Positions 8,993-20,400 of a DNA stretch of 64,000 bases are shown here, one piece after another. The first letter of the stretch is position 1; each line of letters starts with the position of its first letter. The position numbers and the translations under genes were made by a program. The notes below the pieces were generated by a model, which was given only the letters and a program-made list of their open reading frames with translations, did not search any database and was not told the DNA's origin. The stretch is from Branchiostoma floridae (taxonomy: Eukaryota; Chordata; Leptocardii; Amphioxiformes; Branchiostomatidae). Location: NCBI RefSeq assembly GCF_000003815.2, contig NC_049996.1:16321452-16385451 (forward strand), given 5' to 3'.

Positions 8993-11567
8993 TTATTCCA
9001 CGGAATCAGTTTCCCCGTCCGGCTCTTCCGTCGGCTCGCACACGAGATCGTCAGCGCCAAGAGTCCCGAGGAGCCGTCGGTTCAGCGGCTCGGGTTGCAC
9101 GCAGCGAATACGGGACACGATCGCAGTGGGACAGAGGTCGGGGACACGCTCCATGAGACAGTCGCACAGCCAGGGGTTCCCAGCGAGTTTGATGTGGAGC
9201 TGACCCTCAGGCAGGCTGCGGCACAGGCCGGGGGGGATCATTTTCAGACGGTTGTTCCGAAGATCAATCTGGATCTGCATAGAACACAAAAAACAGTCAT
9301 GGTTAGCTATAGAGGGGAAGAGTTGCCTGCAGTGCTAATTGTGTCCACCAGGAGGTACTACTGCACAGGCTGCGGCACAAGCCCGCGGGATCATTTTCAG
9401 GTCAATCTGGATCTGTGCAGTCATGGTTTGTGGTTATCTACAGAAGGGAACAGTGGCCTGCAGTGCTAACTGTATCCACCTGGAGGAGCTGCTACACAGG
9501 CCAGGCGGGATCATCTTCAGATGGTTGTTCTGCAGATCAGTCTGGATCTGCACACTCAGGAAGCAATGTACAATAGTACAATGCTATAGTACAATGCTAA
9601 ACTTTCTTTTAACACAAAAGAATACATGGATAAAATTTTCAACAACCACTGTCGCCTTCTTCAGGTAATAATGACCAGTTAGTTCCGAACGAAACTTGCA
9701 AGAGTTAGAACATACGCCAGCCCTAAATGGTGTCATGCAACTGACTCAACAGAACAAAGATAAAAGCTGGGAACCTTTGCGTCTTCATTGCCGACGTCGC
9801 GGAAGCAGAACTTGTCGACAGCGCGGAGGTTCATCCTGCGCAGGTGGAGGCGAAGTTTGGAGGAGTTGGTGGCCACGTTGGTGAACATCCCGCGGTTGAA
9901 CCGCTGCACGTTGTTCCCCTGCAGGTCCAGGCTCCGCAGCTCCGTCAGGTTAGCGAACACGCCCTCCGCGATCATCCCGATACGGTTATACGCCATGGAC
10001 AGCACCTGGGGCAAAGGGCAAAGGTTAAAGCTCTGTGAGGTTAGCGAACACGCCCTCCGCAATCATCCCGATACGGTTGTATGCCATGGACAGCACCTGG
10101 GGCAAAGAGCAAAGGTTAAAGCTCCGTCAGGTTAGCGAACACGCCCTCCGCGATCATCCCGATACGGTTGTATGCCATGGACAGCACCTAGGGAAAAGGG
10201 CAAAGGTTAAAGACCATGAACAACTTCTAGGGATAAGGGCAAAGATCAAAGGCCATGGACAGTGCGGAGGCACAAGGTCATTGACAGTACCTTGGGATGG
10301 GAGCAAAGGTTAAAATCCATGGACAAGATCTAGAGAAAAGGGCAAAGTTCAAAGGCTATGGACAGCATCTACAAGCATATATAGGGTTAAGGGCAAAGTT
10401 TAAAGGTCATTCGCCCAACCCAAAGATAAGGGTGAAGGTCATGGATAAGGGCAAAGGTTAAAGACCACAAGCAACACCTGTGAGGGCAAAGGTCAAAGGT
10501 GTTGAAATCTGACTTACCTGCAGGTTCTCTATGTTCTGGAAAATGCCGGGGTCAAGGTGCATGACCCTGTTGTTGCTGAGGTCGAGGGTCAGCAGGGAGG
10601 TCATATTCTGGATGGTGCTGATGGAGCTGATGTTGTTCCCGGCCAGGTTCAGCGTCTGCAGGTTTTCCAGCAGGCCGATGGCTGCAGGGATTTCCGGCAG
10701 CATGTTGTAGCGCAGCCCCAGTTCCTTCAGGTTCCCCTCCAGACCACTCAGAATGGCAGACACTCCTAAAGCTAGGAACTCAGACATGTTAGACTGCAGG
10801 GATTTCTTGCTGAAAACACAGACTTCAGAGATTTTCTGCAGCTGGAAACACTCACAATCACATGATAGACTTAGGGACTTTATGCAGCTAGAAAAACAGA
10901 CATATTAAACTGCAGGATTTTCCTGCAGCTAAAAACGCAGACATGTTTGATTGCAGGCATTTTCTACTGCTGGAAACACACATGTCAGATTGCAAGGACT
11001 TCCTGACAGGCATTCCAGGTCATTAGGTCAACGGAAGATACCACAATTTAATGGGTAGGTACCTGTGATCTTGTTGAAGCTGAGGTCCAGCACCTTGAGG
11101 CTGCCGAGTGGCTGGAAGCTCCCGTCCTCAATGATGCTGATGTTGTTATGGATGAGCGACAAAGACGACAGCTTGTCCAACCCGACGAACGTTTGTGCCG
11201 TAACCGTGGTAACCATGTTGTAGTCCAGCGCCAGGTGCTGTAGGTTCTGAAGGTCGCTGAAGGACCCATCCTCAATGTCGTTGATGCTGTTGAAGTGAAG
11301 GTTGAGCTTCTCAAGGTCGGCGAGCCCGGCAAGGTCGTTGGCGTTGAGTTCGGTGATGTAGTTCCCCTCGACGTGAAGCTTGAGCGTTTCTGCCGGGATT
11401 TCCTGTGGAAATTCCTCCATGCCCTTGTACCGACAGTCCACGGTGTGGTCGTCCGAACAGTCGCACACACCGTCACCATCGTCGTTAGAGCAGGCAACCT
11501 CTGCAGAGGTCATCGCCATGGAGACCAGACACCCGATCCAGAACAGCTTGTAGTGCCAGATGGCCAT
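8993..11567 (-). CDS. Secreted leucine-rich-repeat protein (LRRNT-LRR-LRRCT), 4 exons
   Basis: Predicted 423-aa extracellular LRR protein. Exons on the minus strand: 11567-11063, 10771-10518, 10005-9775 and 9274-8993 (TAA). Phases fit throughout. A hydrophobic signal peptide (about residues 1-23) precedes a Cys-rich LRRNT cap (CSNDDGDGVCDC...VDC), then about ten LRRs of the LxxLxLxxNxI type, and an LRRCT cap near residues 365-420 (NPWLCDC, then C-x6-C spacing and a final VCEP). There is no membrane segment or GPI signal, so the product should be secreted. The architecture resembles amphioxus VLR-like and SLIT-type LRR proteins; ligand and role are unknown. The exon 2 acceptor (CCTAG) was chosen because only it keeps phase and gives a regular LRR; the exon 3 donor (AAG|GTTCCC) is weak. 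Exons 3 and 4, and probably 2, have tandem copies of their 5' edges in the preceding introns. Confidence 0.88.
9358..9560 (-). repeat. Exon-edge array: two decoy copies of the LRR exon 4 5' end
   Basis: Upstream (minus strand) of real exon 4, which starts at 9274, are two diverged copies of its acceptor and first 50-60 coding bases, at about 9417-9360 and 9556-9490. Both keep TGCAG or CACAG before ATCCAGA(T/C)TGA(T/C)CT and both keep TGA(A/G)ATGATCCC. The nearer one has lost about 15 bases. If spliced in, they would add partial LRRCT sequence. Confidence 0.8.
9945..10500 (-). repeat. Exon-edge array: 91-bp units copying the LRR exon 3 5' end
   Basis: The acceptor and first 70 or so coding bases of exon 3 (encoding VLSMAYNRIGMIAEGVFANL) occur three times at 91-bp spacing; plus-strand TAGCGAACAC starts at 9951, 10042 and 10133. 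They are followed to 10500 by increasingly degenerate units of GGGCAAAGGTTAAAG. 91 is not a multiple of three, so the copies sit in different frames. The second copy keeps the CCCCAG acceptor and its reading frame; in the third the acceptor reads CCCTAG. Confidence 0.88.
10772..11010 (-). repeat. Acceptor-proximal minisatellite before LRR exon 2
   Basis: About six imperfect 38-47-bp units (plus-strand CAGACATGTTxGACTGCAGGGATTTTCxTGCAGCTGGAAA) fill the intron end just before exon 2. In the transcript sense each carries a CCTGCAG or similar, i.e. a potential 3' splice site. The relation to coding sequence is less clear than at exons 3 and 4. Confidence 0.6.
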
Positions 11568-13815
11568 GTTGGCTTTTACTTGTAAATTCTGTAAAGAAAA
11601 AGTGACATTTCAGTCTTAGCACACAATTAACTTTCAATCAAATTCCATGTTCTTTTACAAAATACGGGATTCGGACGTTGGAATAGATGATACGAAATAC
11701 ACTGTTGTATTCTATATGTATATCTTTCAGGTAACATTTTAGCTTCACTGGAGCTAGACCTATATTCCACTGTCATATATAACAAGATTTTACTCACGTG
11801 GCAGTATTTATTCAGTAGTATGTACTATTCTAGTGCAATGGCACCTGGTAGAATCATGAGAGTTCATGTCACTTATAGGGGTTTAGTCATGTGACCTTGC
11901 CCCAGCAAGACTCGGGAAACAAGCTGTCTTGCAACTTTATAATACGATATCTCGGCAATGCTATTACATATATTGACAAAGTACACATCAAAGTAAAGGA
12001 ACTTTGTTGTTAAATCACACAGAATTACATATGATCTGTCTCGAGATATTTTACAGAACGCACTAGAGGTTCTCTCCTTGAAAGATGATAAAACAAAATC
12101 TACTTCCAGATCTCCCGTTTGCTGGCACTGGTTTCCGAAAGCGGTCGTTTAGGTCAGACAAACCAGCTCTGCTCTAATCAGTACCAGAACTCGTCAGGCA
12201 CAACATTCAACAACATCCAGTAGGAATTGGGTCAGGTTGGAGTAACTTTAGATGCTTCAAGTCCTTAGAATTATCCAGATAATGCTTTTATCTACAACTG
12301 AAGCGAATGTCCAGATATGGTGATCAGTTCCTTTCAGTTTGGTAACTGATTTCCAAGGCGTTGAAGGGAGCCCTTACAAAATCGTAACAAATCGAGATGA
12401 ATGAAAAATGATATTCCATAACATACTATAGTGAACAAAAGCCATGAATAGGAATAATTAAAGATAGGATTAGTTCTGCAATGTCCTCCAGTTCGGTGGC
12501 TAATAAGTGGTTCGCAGCTGCCAAGTGATCTTGCATCTTGATAAGGTGGAGATAAGCCCAAGTCTTATTAAAAAGCTTGGAGGCAACTTTCAGTGATTCC
12601 AATGTCTCACAACTATACACTGCAAGTTGTGGTAAGCTGACTCAAAGCAAATTTTGTTTAAAACATATATTGAATCTTCCATCTTTTTTATGTGAAATGT
12701 TTTAAGTTTTGTTGTAATTGATGCATTCAATGAGATTCAGTAGTTGAGCACCAAAGGTGATTGACAAGAACGATAGACAGGACTCTTAACTCTGGGTACA
12801 TCCTTAAGTGAGCCCAGCTGTCAAGGTCAAGTGGCAGAGTTTGACCTTGTGAGAGCAGGAGAAACACCTTTAGCTCATCATCTTTAAGTTGTTCTCAAAT
12901 AATCTATGAGAAATTTCAGCATTGCAAGGAGCCTTTCTAAAGTTCAGGCTGTCTTAGATACCGTTACTGCAAGCATAGTAGAATCCCTTGATCAGTCTTT
13001 ACAGGGAAAAAGCTCTAGAACGTTCCTTATCTTTGGTTGGTATCTTTGGTAAGAGGAGTGAGGAGAACTTACCTTTGGTTCTTAAGGAACAGAATCAAGA
13101 CGAAGGTTTCTACAAGACGCTCCTTAAGTGTCCCTCCTACCTGAGTTCAGATCAGTGCAGGGTGATGTCCTTCAAACTGGCCCAAGGGCGTGGAACAATG
13201 GAGGAGTCTGGCTAGCGCTGTTCTGTACATGTGTGTCTGTTTGTGAGGGGCTGAGATAGAACAGGGGGCAAAGGTCACCTGGAGCTGGGATTGGCCGAAG
13301 GTCAACGAGGTCACATCAACTTGTTCCAAGTGATTCTGGGAGAGACAAGGCTGGCTTAGGGCCAGGGGAGGGAGGGAGCAGGGTGGATGGAACAGCCCGG
13401 GCCATACCAAGCTGATTTGTTGGTTTTTTGGATTTTTCCAAAAATGATGCTGAACTCGAAAATAAATGTGAAAAAAGGAGAAAGTCTTGATCTACACAAG
13501 CGTCAGCGAGGGTCCTTGTTTTTAGGAATGGATAGAGACTCAAATTTTCCACTTGGGTAGCAAAATAGGGAGGGAGGATAATAGATAGAAGAGTCTACTC
13601 CTGTCTTTAGTAAAGTTTAGAGATGTTGGATTTGCTACAAGTTCGTCCGCAGCTTTGGCAAGTTAGGTTGTTGGATTGTAATGTGATAAAACCTGCAGAA
13701 CAAAGCCCAGATGTTTGGTATTTGATACCAGTTGGCCTCAGATCAAGTCTGTAACATTTTGGGGTGTGACACTATAAAAGTTCTGGCAGCAAAGCCAACA
13801 CTTCTGGCAGCAAAC

Positions 13816-14198
13816 TAAGGCCAAATCTAGACATGTAGTTTTTCCCGATATCTGTGGATGTGTCGGGAGGGATCTGGAACGTTGGCAGCGGGACACCCGT
13901 GGCGCTTGTAGTCATAAACAGCTATATAGCCCAATGAGCCCGCGTTGTATGCTAATGAGCCCTCCCGAAGTCGGGACGCATCTACACGCACGCGAAAGTT
14001 GTCGGGGACCCCTGCTAAGCTATCGGGGATCCCTGCTATTATAAGGTATCGGGCGAATACTCCAGGCCTTTCGGGAGAAATTCTGCCGATATCTTTATGG
14101 CGATATTGCAGTTCCATCTAGACGCTGAAAAAAAGCTGTTGGCGAGAGATTGTCGGCTCGCAGATATCGGGAAAAACTGTGTCTAGATCATGCCTAAG
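13816..14198. repeat. Inverted-repeat element, about 380 bp
   Basis: Ends are near-perfect complements: CTAGACATGTAGTTTTTCCCGATATCTG at the left and CAGATATCGGGAAAAACTGTGTCTAG at the right (described by their first and last 20 bases). The interior is unusually GC-rich with many CGGG/CCCG motifs. No transposase frame; a non-autonomous DNA element. Confidence 0.8.
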
Positions 14199-15042
14199 GT
14201 GAAAAATTCTGGCATCAAACGGAAGAAACCTGGCATGCTAACAGAACGGCGGGGTCCAAGTTGGGCTTGGTTCAGGTCTGGTGATTTGCAGTTTTAGGAA
14301 ATTCAGCAGAACAACCCGCCAAGATGTTTTGTCTGATAAGATTTCTTCTGGCAACAATATTAACTCTTTGATAATGATATTTTCACTCCTTCCAGATACT
14401 TTTAAGAGGGACTGTAGGGGGGCAGAGTGAAATGTGATGAGCTCTGCAGAATTTGAGATTCTGTATCTTTTCTAGGAGTAGGAGTTTTTACTAGGCTAGT
14501 AGTAGTTAAAACAGAGGGCTAAGGGAAGAAAATATCCACTCTCTGATTCTGAAACTGTGTGTACTGAGGTACACACTTTTCCTCAAAATTCCCTTAGAAG
14601 TTCTTTTATATGCAAGTTGATACGAGAAGCTTGTGTTAAACTTTTTCCATAATTGAACATAGAAAAACCTCAGTGGTTACATTAAATTGAAAAGACACAA
14701 CAAACTAATTTGGTCTCACAACCAAGGAACTGATTTTGGACAGCCCCGGAGTCATTTCCATCCCCTGATGGGGGGTTAATAGAGGTCATGTTGTTGAACT
14801 TGACCCGCACATAGCAGCTCTGATCCTGTAGCAACTATAACAGTAAACTCCTGTAACTTCTGATCTTGGAGTCAGCTACAGATGGCTTTTTGAGAGTGTT
14901 GTAATGCTAGTCCTACAATAGGTAGAATTTAAATGTTGCAAATAATTAGTTTCATTCTATATTGTATGTTTGAACCTACACAGTTTTTCAGTCTCCACAT
15001 GTCTCTGACAGTTGACTGTATTCTGTATCTATCAAAGTATAT

Positions 15043-15258
15043 AGTTTACCTTTATCCGTGGGTTAACCTATATACGTTGTTAATAAAACAAGGTAATTAG
15101 GGATGAATGAGGAATACAGTATCAAGTCAATGGAGGTTTCAAATTATAAGATATTCAATATACGGTTTGAAACAACCGTCTGTCAACTTGCTATCCCCAA
15201 ATACCTTTTTTTCTATGAACAACAGAATAAGTTAACCAGATAAAGGTGAACTAGCGTT
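15043..15258. repeat. MITE family E, copy 1
   Basis: Ends AGTTTACCTTTATCCGTGGG and TAAAGGTGAACTAGCGTTAC are inverted. The same ends bound 56097-56266, and half-elements recur inside the ZP-exon array at 60285-60720. Confidence 0.7.
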
Positions 15259-15410
15259 ACCTCTTGTTTGAACATTAACTTATCCAGGGTTGAACGACCT
15301 GTAGTGGTAAGAAAGTGTGCCATCAGTGATGAAATGTTTGTTTTAAAGTATTAATTAAACCACTATCAGAACAAGAGACAGACTTTGGACCAAGAATATG
15401 GAGTCTCTGT

Positions 15411-15662
15411 AATACCCCTTTTCCACTAGGACGGCGCTCTCTTTGCGCTCTCTCTGCAACCTAACATTTGACACATTGCTCAACGAATTGTATAGAAAAG
15501 AAAGGAATCTTGTTACACTTTGAGTGTTTTGTTGTCTTCTCAATCACACTTTTACGTTTTGTATGATATACCCTGTGTGAAAGTGAAGGTTACACAGTCA
15601 TATTCTATTTAGGTCTCAGTGAGAGCGCAGCGCGATCGCCGTCCTAGTGGAAAGGGGGCCTA
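15411..15662. repeat. Inverted-repeat element, about 250 bp
   Basis: TACCCCTTTTCCACTAGGACGGCG at the left is matched by CGCCGTCCTAGTGGAAAGGGGGCC at the right (inverted). No coding capacity. Typical MITE. Confidence 0.8.
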
Positions 15663-16725
15663 AGCCAGTGATGTGCCAAATATGGACTTTTCTAGGAGCT
15701 TTGTACCTATTTGCTGTATTTCTAATCCTTTTTGTCATCATCAAACAACGATTTATTGCCTTAGCAAGCAATCCATTTGCAAACCACTTCGATAAGTTTG
15801 GCTTTAGGAAGATATTGATATATTGTACGTTTTATGGTTGTTGTACATGTATAGGATAAGTGACAAAGGCAATGATTGGATGTTATATATTTATAAGTTT
15901 TACAAAGTTGGTAAAAATCCATATTTTTAGAAAATTTTGATGCCTTTGAGGATTCCTGAATATGACATTGTACAGATAAACTTTCAATGTGCAACCATAC
16001 TTAGAATAAGATCAGAGATCATCAGGTTACAAGCATATTGCCTTTAGTACAGTGGAACATATCTAGTTTCCCAGCAATGTGTTTTCAAATTGGCACTTGT
16101 CCAGTCTGTATAGTCCTTACTGCTGGCTCAAGTGTGTCCCTATAGCTGCCCATTGGTGCATGACATGTTTAGTCTACCCCCCTCCCCACTTTACACTAAA
16201 CAGGTTGGTTTGTAACTTTGTCTCCTGTTACTTTTGTTTGTCCTCTCAACTTAACAGACACCCTGATTCCTGATATTTAAGTATTCTATCAAAAGTTAAA
16301 GACAAATTTTCCCTTAGTCCTTATTATACACAAAAATACAAAGGTTGATGATAAGGTGGACAGGGTTGAAAGGTTATCAAAATTTGAGATGATGATGACC
16401 TTGAAGGTGCTGAAAGCTTGATGTCAGTGACCTTGTCATGTTTGCTCTATGACTCCCCTCCCCCCTTCCCTTCTCACTCACTTTGTTGGTAGGACATGAA
16501 ACAGGTACTTTATTTTGTACCTGGAAGCAGCGGTGATACAGCAATAAAGTAGTCACTGTGACTGAGTGTGAGTGAACTCCAGAATGGGTGAATTCTTTTT
16601 GAATATGCTTTTCAAAAATTCTGTGCCAATGTCATCCAGACCAGTGTGTTGTGTATACTCTGACCTTGTCTTGAGTGTTCTGAAGGTGACTCTGACCTTG
16701 TGTTTTCTTCTGTGTTAATCCACAG

Positions 16726-17418
16726 GTTTATCTCCACCATGTGATGGTCTCCTCCTGTTCAAGGTCATCCCAAGGACACTGCCAGCCCCCTGTCCCAGTC
16801 GGAAGTGAGTGGTTCTAGAACGTCCGTCACCATGACGACTTGTGCACAGCGATGACTTTACCAGCTCTAACGAGGTCGGAGTTCAACCACAGTATTGCAG
16901 GGAAAGAAGGGACCAACGGGAAGAACTGGCCAGACAGCCAACAGTTCCCAAACGTGTTCTGTACATTGTGGGCATTGGATCTCGTTCCAGATAAAATTTT
17001 CAGATCTCACAGGTACTAACTAGATCTCAGTCTGTCAGAGGATCATCCTTGGATCAGTGGGATCATCAGATCTGGATCCAAGTACCTATTAATAATGCTC
17101 TGACTGTGAGAGGACTGGACTGCCACAGACTATTCCCTCCAAACATCTTCTGTTGCAAACATTGGAGCAGACCTGCCCAACCTTTAGGATTTTCAATCGC
17201 ACGGATCCCCTGGATCAAACAGAGGATCATCCTTGGATCTGCAGGATTATCAGATCAGGATCTAACTTCCCTATAATGCTCTGACGGTGTGAAACAAACA
17301 GACGACTTCACATCCATTCCAGACAAGCTGTGTTGCCTACAACAGCAAAATTGCCTCACTTCAAGGTGCTCCATTTTGAAGACATTTTCTAGACGTCTCA
17401 GGGAATTCTTAAGAAACC
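16726..17418 (+). other. Putative 5' UTR exon sequence of MPP7
   Basis: A possible acceptor CCACAG lies at 16720-16725 and continuous sequence runs to the MPP7 ATG at 17419. It contains repeated GGATC(C/T)-rich phrases (e.g. AGGATCATCCTTGGATC at about 17039 and 17221), which look like a short diverged tandem duplication of about 180 bp. It could equally include the transcription start. No upstream ATG-initiated frame of note. Confidence 0.35.
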
Positions 17419-20400
17419 ATGCCGGGACTCTCGACTCTGGGAAGCGATCCAGGTAAGAAAACGTCTTCTAACATACTTTGAATTTCTTGAAGTAGCTACT
17501 TTTAATTCCTATATTGTTCCTCTCAAACTTTGTGCTCATGTGCTTACAGTGCCTCCTAGTACCAATTTGAGGTACTGCAACTTGGAAGCTTATAAGTAAG
17601 AGATATACATGTAACTGCTCTAAAGTTAGTTCTCTTTCTTGCTTATTACATCCCAGTGGATGATTAAATTTTCTTGGTCATGTACTGGTAATACTAAAGT
17701 TAAGGGGATTGTTTATTTGTTTGTTTGTTTATAATGTCTGCAGGTTTACAGCGGTTACTGCAGTCCCTGACCCATGTGCAGGGGAAGGTCGAAGGTCAAC
17801 AGAATGACTTCTCGTTCCTCAACACCCTGTTCCAGAGCAGGGACTTCGAGGCCCTCCTTAAGGTAAACAAACAAACAAACAAACATATACTGGTAGCATG
17901 TTTCTGATATCTTCTAATATATCATCTAATATCTTTGTTTTTTTCTACTCTATGTATTTTACATGTGTTAAATAGTTCTCAATTGTGCACTTCAAGGTTG
18001 GGACAAAAGGAAGGTCAAAGTTAAGCCACACCATTTGGCTGCAATGAAAAGATAGATTTGACCATATCTACTCGCTAAAACTCTGTGTACCAATTTATAG
18101 ACTTTCCCCAAAGACTCTTGTTTTGAGGTTTATCTTCAAGTTTGTAATTAGTTTTTAAAACCAAGAAAAAGAAAATTAAATTGATCCCCTAACGAACAGA
18201 GGCTGTTGTTGAATAGGCTGCCGTCAACCACATTTTAGTTAATTTTTACCCTCACCTGATGGTGAACAACAGACAATAAACCAGATAATAGTGAGTGTGA
18301 GTGTTTGGCTCAAGAAAACAAAAGCATCACTATTCCCGAAATTGAGGTTAGATACAATGTAGAACATATGTCCCAGGCTTGTACTTACAATAAGTTACAT
18401 CTCAGCTTTGTCTATCTTGTTATCACACCTTCCAGCTAATACTAGTCATCAGGAGGTCGTAATAACTGTTATACTGGTATAATGAGAGGCTGTGGTGGGC
18501 AGAAACAAGTTTTTCTTCGGTTCACACTTTCTTTAAGTGATGCCATCTTTTTATCTTTTAGGGAAAAAATGATCTTTACTACAATTGGTCCAATGTAACA
18601 CAATGACATGTGTGTGACCACCTTTGAATAAGGACCACCTTGCCATTGATATACAGTCAAACCTGTACAAGAGGTTACTTTTTGGTAGTCCCTTGACACA
18701 AGCAACATAGTAAAAATCTTGTTTATAGTGGCCTTGTAAATACCGCTACTATTTTCTTGGCTAGTCAAGTCAAACTGGTTAAAGCATTAACAGAAATGGG
18801 GCTTTGGTTTACACATAGCCAGTTAGATTTCTCATTGACAACTTCTTGGTTAAGCCCTAGTGACACCTGGAAACGACCCCCCTGATTAAAAAGCCATAAA
18901 AAACACCAGTCTGCCTTAATGACACCTATTGGCAAAGAGAAGCAATTTTCAGAATACCTAAGCTGCTGGTTTTGCGGTACCTGATATTTAACATTTGCAC
19001 ATTTTAACAACTAACCTGTTGCACCTCAGTAGTAGTAGTATCGGATTCCAGTATTTGATTACACTGCTGCTGGAATGCCTGACACAGGGGTAGGCAGCTA
19101 GTCTTCACATCGCACTTGTAAACGGCTCTGTCCAGTGGGTTCACCCCTGTTTGACTGAACAACTCAATGTCCCTCCTAACACCTCAGACTTTGGTGATTT
19201 TCCAGTTCAGATTTATTTTTCTTTGATTCAAGATTCATCAAATAAGAGAGGTGTGGCCTAACCACACCTTTATATGTGAACAGGTAAAGGTTGCCGTTTT
19301 GAGGCCGTAGGGACAGTGGGTTGTTATCCACTGTGTCTAGGGCACGGTATTGGGAGGTGAACAGGGTTCTAGCCAGGATTTTATTTTAGCGTAGTGGGAA
19401 TGGCATTGTAGCGAATGGACCAACCAAGAGATTGGTGTGGAAGGGGGGTCTTGGTCCTTCCACAGTGAGATTTGAAGATGTAGAGTTAAAAGTTAAGATT
19501 TTTGGTTCAGTTTTGAGTGGCATATTATCATCATTTTTGATTGTTCAGACATTGATTAGTCATTGTTGAACAAGCAAATGACAGCAAAGCACCACTACAC
19601 TAGTTAAAAATTAGCGTAGTGGCCCTTATTTTAGCGTAGGGGTCACAAATTTTAGCGTAGTGGCCCACTACGCTAAAATGCACTAGCTAGAACCCTGGTG
19701 AAACCGAACCCCCTCCTACTATTGCCTTTTACCTCCCCTTTTTACACCTGGGTGGAGTGAGAAAAGTCGTGTTCAGTGCCCAGAATTAAACCTGTGATTT
19801 CTCGAATTTGTGCCCACTTAGTCTAGCCACTCAGCCATTCCATGCAAGTTTTGCAAACATTTAGAATATACTTAATGTGTCTTTTTCTTTTCATCTGCAG
19901 GTTCACAGCATTGTGTCAGCACATATGGAGCAGGACCCCAGCCCAGTCATGTACACAGCCGCCGCGCTCTCGCTCGATGTGAGTACAACTTTCCCTTACC
20001 ACTTTGCTTACTTTTCCCAGCCAAATAGCCTTACAGTAGCCTCCATAGCAGGTTCTTTGGACCTTTTTTTTTTGCTCATAATACACTTTTGCTGGCCATT
20101 TCTTTTTGTACTGGTTCTTGGTGGTAGTGTTGTAATACTAGTACTTTGTTACAAATTTGTTTTGATAACAGTAGAAATACTTGAATAACTGGAAGTTCAC
20201 TCTGTCTTTCTGTGTCTAGAAATTGTGTCAACGTCTATAAACCCCACTAGCACTTATGGTGTTTATTTACTATGCATATACTGCACTCTTCTGTCTCTTA
20301 CAATGATGTAAATGGTTTGTTATAACAGTCTTGCTAAAGTTTAGGTGAAGTTATTGTATATCTTTAGTTCTTGACTTAACCAATCTTCTCTCTACGTCAT

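Larger units (their letters stand above)
11568..16725. other. Intergenic spacer between the LRR gene and MPP7
   Basis: No convincing exons. The stretch holds MITE-like elements (13816-14198, 15043-15258, 15411-15662) in otherwise unique AT-rich DNA. Transcription of the LRR gene would begin just right of 11567 on the minus strand and that of MPP7 left of about 17400 on the plus strand, so the two promoters point away from each other. I could not pick out core promoter motifs for either. Confidence 0.5.

Noticed and set aside
11048-11497. 149-codon Thr/Ser/Arg-rich minus-strand frame
   Set aside because: Shadow of LRR exon 1 in another frame.
8993-11567. Calling the LRR protein a true variable lymphocyte receptor
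   Set aside because: It has the LRRNT-LRR-LRRCT plan, but the LRRs are encoded in a conventional spliced gene and no GPI or stalk segment is present; VLR-like is as far as the sequence goes.
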